DNA of 7,737 nt from Puniceicoccaceae bacterium (GTDB taxonomy: Bacteria > Verrucomicrobiota > Verrucomicrobiia > Opitutales > Coraliomargaritaceae). Under the pieces are notes generated by a model. The model saw only the letters and a program-made list of their open reading frames with translations, did not search any database and was not told the origin of the DNA. Where the stretch lies: NCBI GenBank assembly GCA_003567255.1, contig PWZW01000073.1, forward strand, positions 1-7,737, read 5' to 3'. Every line of letters begins with the position of its first letter. Position 1 is the first letter of the stretch. Positions 1 through 6,591 of this stretch are shown one piece after another. The position numbers and the translations under genes are program-made.

Positions 1-457
1 CGATGTACTGCGGAGTGATCGGGTCCAATAACTCGGTGGCGGTGGGCACGCCAAGCTCTATGATCTCACTCAAAAACCCACGGGCGATTTTCAAGCCCTC
101 GGGGATTTTGCAGGAGCCGTCAAGGTGCGGATCCATGATCAGCCCCTTCCAACCCACCGTGGTGCGCGGTTTTTCAAAGTAAACCCGCATCACCAGGTAG
201 ATCCGATCTTTGACCTTTTCCGCGAGCTCGGCGATTTTTTTGGCGTAGACGCGCCCAGCCTCAAGGTCGTGTATTGAGCAAGGGCCCACCACAAGGAGCA
301 AGCGCTCATCGTCCCCGAAAATAATTTTTCGGATCGTTTCGCGGCTTTCTGCAACAAAACTTGCCGCCTCCTCCGTCTTTTCAACGGTTTGCCGCATGGC
401 AAGCGGCGAAGGCAGGAGCTCGGTTGAGCTGACATTTACATCGGATACTTTTTTCAC
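1..457 (-). CDS. aroF/aroG: Class I DAHP synthase (3-deoxy-7-phosphoheptulonate synthase), N-terminal part
   Basis: This gene encodes the enzyme that condenses phosphoenolpyruvate with erythrose 4-phosphate, the committed step of the shikimate pathway for aromatic amino acids, in the cytoplasm. The 152 visible codons align almost residue for residue with the start of E. coli AroG/AroF (family about 350 aa). GPCSIHD lies at residues 58-64, with the metal-ligand cysteine at C60. MRVYFEKPRTTVGWKG lies at 90-105 and carries the PEP-site R91 and K96. LDPITPQY (144-151) falls in the region where E. coli feedback-resistance mutations map. The gene is cut by the left window edge, so the later metal ligands are unseen. 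The start is GTG at 457-455, because an in-frame TAA lies three codons upstream. ATG at 397-395 (codon 21) would remove the regulatory N-terminus. There is no good Shine-Dalgarno. The family is certain, but the isozyme (Phe-, Tyr- or Trp-inhibited) cannot be told. Confidence 0.95.
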   Translation of the reverse strand, partial: MKKVSDVNVSSTELLPSPLAMRQTVEKTEEAASFVAESRETIRKIIFGDDERLLLVVGPCSIHDLEAGRVYAKKIAELAEKVKDRIYLVMRVYFEKPRTTVGWKGLIMDPHLDGSCKIPEGLKIARGFLSEIIELGVPTATELLDPITPQYI

Positions 458-483
458 CTTTTCGGTTTAGGCCCTGACTGCGG

Positions 484-512
484 GGGGAACAAGGAAAACT
501 TTCGCTTTCCCC
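484..512. repeat. Short inverted repeat between phosphodiesterase and DAHP synthase genes
   Basis: GGGGAA at 484-489 is matched by TTCCCC at 507-512, leaving a 17-nt loop in the 109-bp gap between two minus-strand genes. No T tract follows on the minus strand, so it is not a standard intrinsic terminator. It could be a chance palindrome or a weak structure in the leader of the DAHP synthase mRNA. Nothing else is recognisable in the gap. Confidence 0.25.
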
Positions 513-566
513 GAAACTTGCTTGCCCGTCTGTTTTTTCGCTGAGTGCACCTGTCCGCAACGAGAC

Positions 567-1838
567 TTACTTCTGTCCGAGATCAATAACTCTGGAATCG
601 GCGGTTTCGGCAGCCTCGACCCCGAGGAGCGAAGTCACGGTGGCATGCAGCTGGATGAGTTCAATACGTCCAAGATCTTTGCCATCGAGCGGCTCACCGC
701 CGCTGCGGTGAGCGATGAAGATGGTCGTCATGTTGGGATCTGTGGCGGGATCATAACCGTGCACACCGAGCGGGCCGGCACCCGGGCCCGTCGGGCGTGT
801 GACGGTGCGGGAACCTCGGTTAAACGAATAGCCCGGCTGGGCGACCGCAACGAGGTCGCCCGTGCGCGAGGGGTGGGCGTAGCCCCAAGCCTCCGGCAGA
901 TCATCGAACGCATAGGCTTCGATGAATGCATACTCCGCCAGGGCCTCCAAGGCTTCGGCAACCTTTTCCGCCCGTGCCTCAGGCGTGCCTGAAAAGAAGA
1001 TATTGGCAATATTTCCGCCCGTGATAATGCGGACGTCCGGACGATCGGCGAGGTCCGCAGCCATTGCTACGTTGATCTGAGTGTGGACGTGGCCCATGCC
1101 GTGGTCGGACGCTACGATGAAGTAAAACAACTCGTCTGGGGACTGGCGCTGCGACTTCCAAATCTCCCTGGCTTGAGCAAAGACTTCGCCGACCAAACGA
1201 TCTGCGCGGGTCATGGCCTCCTCCACCTCGGGCGCGTCGGGACCATAGCGGTGGCCTTCTTTATCCGGAGATTCCGCATAGGCGGTAATCAGGCGCAGCG
1301 GATCCTGGGTAGGGGCGTCTGCCGCCCACTTGTCGAGTACCCGTTGCACCCGTTCTTGATCGGAAATGCCCCGGGCGTAGGCTTCGCCAAAATATGCGGT
1401 TTGGTACGGAGGCTCCTGCTGGTGTGCGAGCACCCAGTCCAGGACAAGCGCGCGGATACCCTGCCGGGCGGCCGCAGTCCAGAAAGGCTCCGCGCCAAGC
1501 AGTGCCTGCCGACCGGGGAAGCGATAAACGCGGTCGGTTTCCCGATCGTAAAAGGTGTTGTTGGTCACTCCATGTACGGCTGGCGTTGCGCCGGTGGACA
1601 TGCCCGAGTGGCTGCTGAAGGTCACACTGGGGAAGGCGGGCATGGCCTCCAGAGAGAATCTGCCCTCGGCCATGAGGGCGTCGAGGTTTGGCGTGTCGGC
1701 CCGCTCAATGTAGTCGGAGCGGATACCATCTAAGCTGTAAATAAAGACCGTGGTCCTGGGTTCACCCGCAAGGGTGGCAACGGCTGCACCGAGGCTTAGG
1801 AAAAAAACAAGGAGGCATGGGATGGACTTTGGCTTCAT
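567..1838 (-). CDS. Exported nucleotide pyrophosphatase/phosphodiesterase (NPP family, alkaline phosphatase superfamily)
   Basis: This is a two-zinc phosphodiesterase predicted to hydrolyse nucleotide-type phosphodiester or pyrophosphate bonds outside the cytoplasm. Residues 1-24 look like a Sec signal peptide (K2, K4, a hydrophobic stretch, cleavage near A24/G25). The mature enzyme keeps the full NPP metal set: D37 in SLDGIRSDY, nucleophile T73 in FPSVTFSSH, N93/N94 in the following HGVTNNTFYD, D192 and H196 in SPDKEGHRYGP, D245-H246 in SDHGMG, and H360 in GVHGYDP. TGDLVAVAQPGYSF (326-339) is another family block. At 423 aa it matches bacterial single-domain NPPs, with no somatomedin or nuclease-like domains. 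It lies divergent from murJ and 109 bp upstream of the DAHP synthase gene on the same strand. The start is the only one that retains the signal peptide, although no Shine-Dalgarno precedes it. The substrate is unknown: nucleotide, phospholipid headgroup and phosphonate-type esters are all possible within this superfamily. Confidence 0.93.
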   Translation of the reverse strand: MKPKSIPCLLVFFLSLGAAVATLAGEPRTTVFIYSLDGIRSDYIERADTPNLDALMAEGRFSLEAMPAFPSVTFSSHSGMSTGATPAVHGVTNNTFYDRETDRVYRFPGRQALLGAEPFWTAAARQGIRALVLDWVLAHQQEPPYQTAYFGEAYARGISDQERVQRVLDKWAADAPTQDPLRLITAYAESPDKEGHRYGPDAPEVEEAMTRADRLVGEVFAQAREIWKSQRQSPDELFYFIVASDHGMGHVHTQINVAMAADLADRPDVRIITGGNIANIFFSGTPEARAEKVAEALEALAEYAFIEAYAFDDLPEAWGYAHPSRTGDLVAVAQPGYSFNRGSRTVTRPTGPGAGPLGVHGYDPATDPNMTTIFIAHRSGGEPLDGKDLGRIELIQLHATVTSLLGVEAAETADSRVIDLGQK

Positions 1839-1884
1839 AGTAAAGAAGGGGCTTGGCGGGCTCGTTATCTGGAGATGAACGCAG

Positions 1885-1902
1885 GCTTGCTGCTTGGCAA
1901 GC
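1885..1902. repeat. Inverted repeat in divergent intergenic region
   Basis: GCTTGC (1885-1890) and GCAAGC (1897-1902) form a perfect 6-bp inverted repeat around a 6-nt spacer, with G-T wobble possible on both sides. It sits about 50 nt upstream of the phosphodiesterase start and about 65 nt upstream of the murJ start. It could be an operator or a small hairpin, and its length is compatible with chance. Confidence 0.3.
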
Positions 1903-1909
1903 TACGATG

Positions 1910-1969
1910 CCATGGATAGGAGATTGCTTCGGGCTGAAAAGGTTTCCATTTAATTAAGCTTATCCATGG
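1910..1969 (+). repeat. Inverted repeat whose right arm covers the murJ start codon
   Basis: CCATGGATA at 1910-1918 and TATCCATGG at 1961-1969 are exact reverse complements of 9 bp, separated by 42 nt. The right arm contains the murJ ATG (1966-1968). If both arms are transcribed, pairing would hide the start codon. Each arm also contains the self-palindrome CCATGG. The left arm opens a 13-codon in-frame reading frame (1912-1953) that ends in TAA just before murJ. A regulatory role is inference only. Confidence 0.4.
1924..1954 (+). promoter_or_regulatory. Possible sigma70-like promoter for murJ
   Basis: TTGCTT (1924-1929) and TTTAAT (1949-1954) resemble -35 and -10 boxes, with a rather long 19-bp spacer. 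The TTTAAT lies in the most AT-rich patch of the divergent gap. A start about 7 nt downstream would give an mRNA with almost no leader, which would fit the lack of a Shine-Dalgarno before murJ. This is weak evidence, based on matching by eye only. Confidence 0.22.
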
Positions 1970-3513
1970 GAGCCTTTCGGAATATTGCGGTCGTCAGTTC
2001 TGCCACGGGTGCTTCGCGCATCCTTGGGCTGGTGCGTGATGTCTGCTTCTTCATCTATCTAGGTGCGGGAGTATGGGCCTCGGCTTTTGTTGTCGCGTTT
2101 ACCCTACCAAATTTATTTCGCCGTCTCTTGGGGGAAGGCGCCCTCGCATCGGCAATTATTCCGGTATTTGCCTCCAGCTTGGAGCAGGACGGCGCGGTCT
2201 CGGCCCATCGGTTTTTTAATCAGGTGCTTACCCGGCTCTTTCTAAGCCTTTGTGTACTCTGTCTTTTGGGGATATTGCTGTTTGGTGGGTTAAGCCGTGC
2301 CGAGCTCCTGGGAGAGCGCTGGCAAACGGCAGCGCACCTCGCTGCGCTCGTCTTTCCCTACGTTTTGTTCGTCTGTCTCGCCGCCGTGGTGGGGGCCGGG
2401 TTAAACGTCTCTGGTCGCTTTGCCGCTGCCGCCTTGAGTCCGGTTTGGCTGAATCTTTGCATGATCCTCGCCTTGCTCCTCGGGGGGAGTGCTTATCCGG
2501 GGGATCCGGAGAAGATCGTTTTTGGACTCTGCATCGGAGTGCTCGCCGGCGGTGTGCTGCAGTTGCTCCTGCCCGCTTGGGACTTCAGCAAAACCGGCTG
2601 GCGTCCAGCCTTCTCCCTGGCGCGCTCTGAGCGGCTGACGCGCGTTTGGCAACTGTTTTTACCCGGTGTGGCGGGCGCGGCCATTCTCCAAGTCAACATG
2701 CTGGTTTCGCGTTTGCTTGCCTTTGCCGTAGATGAGGCGGGCGCGTCGATTCTCTATGCGGCGAGTCGACTTATGGAGTTACCCCTTGGGCTATTTACTG
2801 TGGCGGTCGCCACGGTGGTCTATCCGACCATGGCGCGTGCCGTTGCCCGCGAGGACGAGGCTGGCTTTACCAGCGCCTTTTTACAAGGGGTTCGTTTGGT
2901 CGCCGCGATTTCCTTTGCCGCCGGAGTGGGGCTTGCCGTACTTGCTCCCGAAATTCTGACGCTGCTTTTTCAATACGGCGCTTTCGATCAGTCTGCGGTT
3001 CGGGCAACCACCCCGGTCCTGATCATTTATGGACTTGGGTTGAGCTTCTATTCGGTGGCCACTTTTTTAACACGTGGGCTCTATGCCCATGAAAACATGC
3101 GGGCACCGGTGCGTATCGCGCTTGTCTGCCTCGGTGTGAATTTAGGTATCAGCCTGCTATTGATGGGCCCTTTCGGTGTGCGGGGGCTCGCGCTTGCCAA
3201 TGTCCTGACCGCTCTGGTCCAGTGCTTACTTCTCTGGCGGGCGCTGAACCGTGTCGCTCTGGGTGTAAACTTTGCGGCCCTGATTCCGGCGTTTGTAAAG
3301 ATCGCTTTTGCCGGGTTGGTGATGGGCGTGCTCTGCTACCTGGGCACCGTCGGGATTGCTTGGTTCGCGCTTCCCGAGCGTGTGGCGGTGTTCACCAAAG
3401 TGCTTTTTCTGGTGCCGCTCGGTGTGGCAGCTTACGGAGCTTGCCTATGGCTGGTCCGGTTTGAAGACACCGGAACCTTGATTGAGATGGTCCGCCGCCG
3501 GTTTCGGAAATAG
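1966..3513 (+). CDS. murJ: Lipid II flippase MurJ (MviN family)
   Basis: This is an integral inner-membrane protein of the MOP exporter superfamily that flips lipid II to the periplasmic face for peptidoglycan synthesis. The 515 residues (E. coli about 511) are hydrophobic throughout, consistent with 14 transmembrane helices. The N-terminus aligns without gaps to E. coli MurJ: SSxTxxSRxLGxxRD gives R18, R24 and D25, and LPNLFRRLLGEGA gives R52 and E57. The TM8-region block YAASRLMELPLG (264-275) holds R268, equivalent to E. coli R270. FQYGAFD and FYSVATFLTRGLYAHENMRAPVRIA are further family blocks. Two normally acidic positions, E. coli D39 and D269, are S39 and S267 here. The start is fixed by the alignment and by an in-frame TAA at 1951-1953. 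There is no clear Shine-Dalgarno. It stands as the first plus-strand gene, 73 bp before hisD, and probably has its own promoter. Confidence 0.96.
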   Translation: MGAFRNIAVVSSATGASRILGLVRDVCFFIYLGAGVWASAFVVAFTLPNLFRRLLGEGALASAIIPVFASSLEQDGAVSAHRFFNQVLTRLFLSLCVLCLLGILLFGGLSRAELLGERWQTAAHLAALVFPYVLFVCLAAVVGAGLNVSGRFAAAALSPVWLNLCMILALLLGGSAYPGDPEKIVFGLCIGVLAGGVLQLLLPAWDFSKTGWRPAFSLARSERLTRVWQLFLPGVAGAAILQVNMLVSRLLAFAVDEAGASILYAASRLMELPLGLFTVAVATVVYPTMARAVAREDEAGFTSAFLQGVRLVAAISFAAGVGLAVLAPEILTLLFQYGAFDQSAVRATTPVLIIYGLGLSFYSVATFLTRGLYAHENMRAPVRIALVCLGVNLGISLLLMGPFGVRGLALANVLTALVQCLLLWRALNRVALGVNFAALIPAFVKIAFAGLVMGVLCYLGTVGIAWFALPERVAVFTKVLFLVPLGVAAYGACLWLVRFEDTGTLIEMVRRRFRK

Positions 3514-3525
3514 TCGGATCCTTCC

Positions 3526-3547
3526 GGCGTAAATGAACGCTTTTTTT
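3526..3547 (+). terminator. Weak intrinsic-terminator-like hairpin after murJ
   Basis: GCGT (3527-3530) pairs with ACGC (3537-3540) across a 6-nt loop. A flanking G-T wobble and seven T residues (3541-3547) follow directly. The shape is that of a Rho-independent terminator, but the stem is only 4-5 bp, so termination would be partial at best. A second 4-bp hairpin, CGGA/TCCG, lies at 3515-3526. Confidence 0.3.
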
Positions 3548-3570
3548 GAAGGTCGGTATTGCAGTTGATA

Positions 3571-3576
3571 AAGGAG
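3571..3576 (+). promoter_or_regulatory. Ribosome binding site of hisD
   Basis: AAGGAG is a near-perfect Shine-Dalgarno. It ends 10 nt before TTG at 3587 and 19 nt before ATG at 3596. The spacing favours the TTG start, while the family N-terminus (MKIW...) favours the ATG. It is one of only two good Shine-Dalgarno sites seen upstream of genes in this window. Confidence 0.65.
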
Positions 3577-3586
3577 TGTAGAAACC

Positions 3587-4903
3587 TTGTGCGCTATGAA
3601 GATTTGGGAGTTTAAAAACACACCTGCCTGGTTTGAGGAGTTAGCTCGCTTTGGTGGGAATGCGGCAGCCGCCGGCGATATTTCCAAAACCGTTGCGGAA
3701 GTACTCACTGCGGTGCGGAACGATGGCGACGCCGCCGTCCTCGCCTACACGGAAAAGTTTGATCAGGCCAAGCTCTCCGCCAAGGACTTGCGCGTTTCCG
3801 ATACACAATTGGCCTCTGCCGCGCAGGTTCTGAAACCTGCTGAACGCAAGGCCATCCGCGAGGCCATGCGCTGCGTGCGCGAATACCACAAGCACACGCT
3901 CCCGAAGGATTGGGAAGCGAAGAATCCTCAGGGAGCACGGGTGGGGGAGCGGTTTTACCCGATTCAACGAGTCGGCCTGTACATTCCCGGTGGAGGGGTG
4001 CCCCTCGTCTCGACGGTTATCATGACCGCTGTTTTGGCAAAGCTGGTGAAGGTTCCCGAAATTGTCGTGTGTACCCCTCCGCAGGCGGATGGCGAAGTCT
4101 CTCCGGGGATGTTGGCTGCCCTCGCGATGGTCGGGATTAAGGAAGTTTACAAGGTGGGTGGGGTTCAAGCGATCGGTGCCCTCGCTTATGGGACAAAGAC
4201 GATTCCGGCGGTGGATAAAATCTTCGGCCCGGGAAATGCCTTCGTCATGGAAGCCAAGCGACAGGTTTTTGGTACGGTTGGCGTGGATCTTTTGCCGGGA
4301 CCGAGTGAGGTGATGGTTTTGGCAGATAGCGGCGCCAATCCGCGCCACGTGGCGGCAGACTTGCTCGCTCAGGCTGAGCACGGCAGTGGCAAAGAGCTGG
4401 TTTTTCTGGTCTCGACCAGCGGTGCATTGATCAAAAAAGTGGTTAAGGCACTCGATGCACAGGTTGGCGCCTGTGCCCACGCCGAGAAAATTCGCTACGT
4501 CTTGGAAAATCGCACCCTCGCTGTGCGGGTGCGCTCCCTCGAACAGGCGACGGCGGTGGCAAACTTCCTCGCGCCAGAGCATCTGGAACTTCAAGTCAAA
4601 GCCGCCTCAATCGCCCCGCTATCCAAGGCAATCACTACTGCCGGTGCGCTCCTGCAGGGCTACGCCACACCGACGGTCCTCGGTGACTTCACCGCAGGGC
4701 CAAGCCACACCTTGCCGACCGGTCGGGCGGGGCGGTTTTTCAGTGGGCTCCAAGCCACCGATTTTCTGCGGCGATCCAGCACGGTGCGCTACGACCGCAA
4801 GAGCATGGAGGCGGCCCGTCCGGTGGTCGAAACTTTCGCCAAGCTTGAACGCCTCGATGCGCACGGAAATTCCCTCTTTATTCGTCTTGAGGACAAGGCT
4901 TGA
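3587..4903 (+). CDS. hisD: Histidinol dehydrogenase HisD
   Basis: This cytoplasmic zinc enzyme oxidises L-histidinol to L-histidine in two NAD-dependent steps, the end of histidine biosynthesis. The 438 residues match the family length (about 430). All catalytic residues are visible: Q262 and H265 in LLAQAEHGSGKE, the E331-H332 acid/base pair in LAPEHLEL, D367 in LGDFTAGPSHTLPT, and H426 in DAHGNSL. They correspond to E. coli Q259, H262, E326, H327, D360 and H419. GPGN (214-217) and the GPSEV block lie between. The TTG start at 3587 is placed by the AAGGAG site. The alternative ATG at 3596 drops three residues and makes the numbering of the first zinc ligands identical to E. coli. It heads the cluster hisD-hisC-hisB-hisH, and the hisC start lies 12 nt after its stop in the same frame. 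A 317-codon antisense open frame over this gene is a GC-bias shadow. Confidence 0.97.
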   Translation: MCAMKIWEFKNTPAWFEELARFGGNAAAAGDISKTVAEVLTAVRNDGDAAVLAYTEKFDQAKLSAKDLRVSDTQLASAAQVLKPAERKAIREAMRCVREYHKHTLPKDWEAKNPQGARVGERFYPIQRVGLYIPGGGVPLVSTVIMTAVLAKLVKVPEIVVCTPPQADGEVSPGMLAALAMVGIKEVYKVGGVQAIGALAYGTKTIPAVDKIFGPGNAFVMEAKRQVFGTVGVDLLPGPSEVMVLADSGANPRHVAADLLAQAEHGSGKELVFLVSTSGALIKKVVKALDAQVGACAHAEKIRYVLENRTLAVRVRSLEQATAVANFLAPEHLELQVKAASIAPLSKAITTAGALLQGYATPTVLGDFTAGPSHTLPTGRAGRFFSGLQATDFLRRSSTVRYDRKSMEAARPVVETFAKLERLDAHGNSLFIRLEDKA

Positions 4904-4915
4904 ACCCGTTCTAAA

Positions 4916-6007
4916 ATGAAAAAAGCTTTCGACCTCGAGGCGCTGACTCGGCCTCACATCAACGCCCTCACCCCATACCAACCAGGCGAGCAACCGCAGG
5001 GTTCTGATTGGGTGAAGTTAAACACCAACGAAAACCCTTACCCGGCCTCGCCCAAGGTGGCCGCAGCCATCGCCGCAGAGGTCGGCAAGCTGCGTCTCTA
5101 TCCGGAACCTTTCAGCTTGAAGTTGCGGGAGGCGATTGGCCAGCGGCACGGCTTGGATGCCGCCAACGTGATTATAGGCAACGGTTCCGATGATATCCTG
5201 AACTTGATCACGACCGCCTTCGCCAAAGATCCCGGGGTAGGGCACACGGTACCGAGTTATTCCTTGTATCCAGTAGTGGTGGGGATGGCGGACTCGCGCA
5301 TGATTGATGTGCCTTTCAGCCGGGAGATGAAGTTGTATCCACAAGACATCGCCGCCGCCGAAGCCTCTGTCTTTTTTCTCACTTCGCCCAATGCGCCGAC
5401 CGGTGTTGGCTTTTCACGGTCAACCATCCGTGCGGTGCTGGAGGCGATCGACGGATTTTTAGTGGTCGACGAGGCCTACATTGACTACGGTGGAGAAACC
5501 GCGATTCCCCTCCTGCAAGAATTTAAAAACCTGATTGTGGTGCGGACGTTTTCCAAATCCTACGGTTTGGCGGGTTTGCGGGTGGGCTTTGCGGTGGCGG
5601 TGCCGGAGGTCATCTCAATGCTCGATCGGGTGCGCGACGTGTACAATGTCGATCGGCTCGCCCAAGCGGGTGCGCTGGCTGCTTTTGAGGATGAACACTA
5701 TTTTTCAGAGCGCCGCGCCGATGTTATTTCAACGCGCGGACGGGTGGCGGAGACTTTTGCCAAGTGGGGATGGTTCACCTATCCATCGCAAACGAACTTT
5801 CTCTTCACTGAGCCCCGGAAGCCCGGTTCGGGGCCCGACGCCGCCACCGCCCTTAGCCTGTTCGAGCACCTCAAACGCTCGCGTATTTTGATCCGGTATT
5901 TTCCCAAGCATCCTTTAACTTGCACATTTATCCGCGTCAGCATAGGCACAGATGAGCAAATGGACCGATTTTTACAAGCGACTGAACAATGGATGCAAAA
6001 CGTATAG
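4916..6007 (+). CDS. hisC: Histidinol-phosphate aminotransferase HisC
   Basis: This PLP enzyme (fold type I) transfers the amino group of glutamate to imidazole-acetol phosphate, giving L-histidinol phosphate. At 363 residues it has the typical length. The PLP lysine is K214 in RTFSKSYGLAGLRVGF, and R222 in the same block binds the cofactor phosphate; both have the E. coli numbering. N159 in SPNAPTG, and D185 and Y188 in VDEAYIDYGG, complete the cofactor pocket, and R340 in FIRVSIG is the substrate carboxylate arginine. LNTNENPYPASP (residues 36-47) and GNGSDDIL are further family signatures. The gene starts 12 nt after hisD, in the same frame and without a Shine-Dalgarno, so it probably relies on translational coupling. 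Its last 19 nt overlap hisB. Some HisC relatives also act on aromatic amino acids, but the his context makes histidinol phosphate the clear substrate. Confidence 0.97.
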   Translation: MKKAFDLEALTRPHINALTPYQPGEQPQGSDWVKLNTNENPYPASPKVAAAIAAEVGKLRLYPEPFSLKLREAIGQRHGLDAANVIIGNGSDDILNLITTAFAKDPGVGHTVPSYSLYPVVVGMADSRMIDVPFSREMKLYPQDIAAAEASVFFLTSPNAPTGVGFSRSTIRAVLEAIDGFLVVDEAYIDYGGETAIPLLQEFKNLIVVRTFSKSYGLAGLRVGFAVAVPEVISMLDRVRDVYNVDRLAQAGALAAFEDEHYFSERRADVISTRGRVAETFAKWGWFTYPSQTNFLFTEPRKPGSGPDAATALSLFEHLKRSRILIRYFPKHPLTCTFIRVSIGTDEQMDRFLQATEQWMQNV

Positions 6008-6591
6008 CCGAAATTTCCCGTCAGACCACGGAAACCCAAATTGAACTTGAACTCAATCTGGACGGTACCGGTCGTGCTGACATATCGACCGGGATTCCCT
6101 TCCTCGACCACATGCTTACACTCCTCGCGCGCCACGGCTTAGTTGACCTTAAGGTCCGCGCTACTGGAGATATTGAAGTGGACTACCACCACACGGTTGA
6201 AGATACCGGACTCGTTCTTGGCCAAGCGGTCAAAAAGGCGCTCGGAGATAAAGCCGGGATCGCCCGGTACGGTTTTTTCATTTTACCGATGGATGAAACC
6301 CTCGCTCAGGTAGCCCTCGATTTATCCAACCGCCCCGCCTTCGTCTATAAGGTGGAAACCAGCGATGTGATGGTCCGGGACTTTAATATCGGCTTGGTTC
6401 GCGAGTTTTTCCAGGCCTTTGCCAATGAGGCGGGCTGCAACCTGCATGTCAAACTGGAGTACGGAGAAGAGCCGCACCACATCGCCGAAGCCATTTTCAA
6501 AGCCTTTGCCCGCGCGCTTGACCGTGCGACCACGGTGGATCCGCGCTTGGGCGGGGCACTTCCCTCGACCAAAGGTACGCTCTCTTCCTGA
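5989..6591 (+). CDS. hisB: Imidazoleglycerol-phosphate dehydratase HisB (monofunctional)
   Basis: This metal-dependent dehydratase converts imidazole glycerol phosphate to imidazole-acetol phosphate and is usually a 24-mer with manganese sites shared between subunits. The 200 residues cover only the dehydratase domain. The N-terminal HAD phosphatase domain found in the E. coli bifunctional HisB is absent, so histidinol phosphate must be dephosphorylated by another enzyme. Diagnostic motifs in order are FLDHML (38-43), ARHG (47-50), GDIEVDYHHTVEDTG (60-74), PMDE (100-103), NLHV (151-154), PHHIAEAIFKA (162-172) and LPSTKG (191-196). The start ATG at 5989 lies inside the hisC 3' end in another frame. 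No Shine-Dalgarno is apparent, so ribosomes finishing hisC probably reinitiate here. Its stop shares a base with the hisH start. Confidence 0.97.
   Translation: MDAKRIAEISRQTTETQIELELNLDGTGRADISTGIPFLDHMLTLLARHGLVDLKVRATGDIEVDYHHTVEDTGLVLGQAVKKALGDKAGIARYGFFILPMDETLAQVALDLSNRPAFVYKVETSDVMVRDFNIGLVREFFQAFANEAGCNLHVKLEYGEEPHHIAEAIFKAFARALDRATTVDPRLGGALPSTKGTLSS

Noticed and set aside
522..1733. Plus-strand open frames of 156 and 216 codons over the phosphodiesterase gene
   Set aside because: Both lie antisense to a gene with a complete set of family motifs and show no domain or plausible start signal of their own.
567..1838. The phosphodiesterase as the missing histidinol-phosphate phosphatase
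   Set aside because: It has a signal peptide and is on the opposite strand from the his cluster. Its motifs are those of NPP diesterases, not of HAD- or PHP-type histidinol phosphatases, so a cytoplasmic his role is unlikely.
3546..3571. A possible promoter (TTGAAG ... GATAAA) just before hisD
   Set aside because: The spacer would be only about 15 bp and the -10 would abut the Shine-Dalgarno at 3571, leaving no room for a normal leader. A hisD promoter may exist but cannot be placed.
3514..3586. A histidine attenuator leader peptide upstream of hisD
   Set aside because: The 73-bp gap contains no run of histidine codons and no pair of alternative hairpins, so classical his attenuation is not supported.
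3641..4594. A 317-codon open frame on the minus strand inside hisD
   Set aside because: It is fully antisense to hisD, whose catalytic residues are intact. Its composition (rich in His and Arg, no recognisable motif) is that of a complementary-strand shadow in GC-rich coding DNA.
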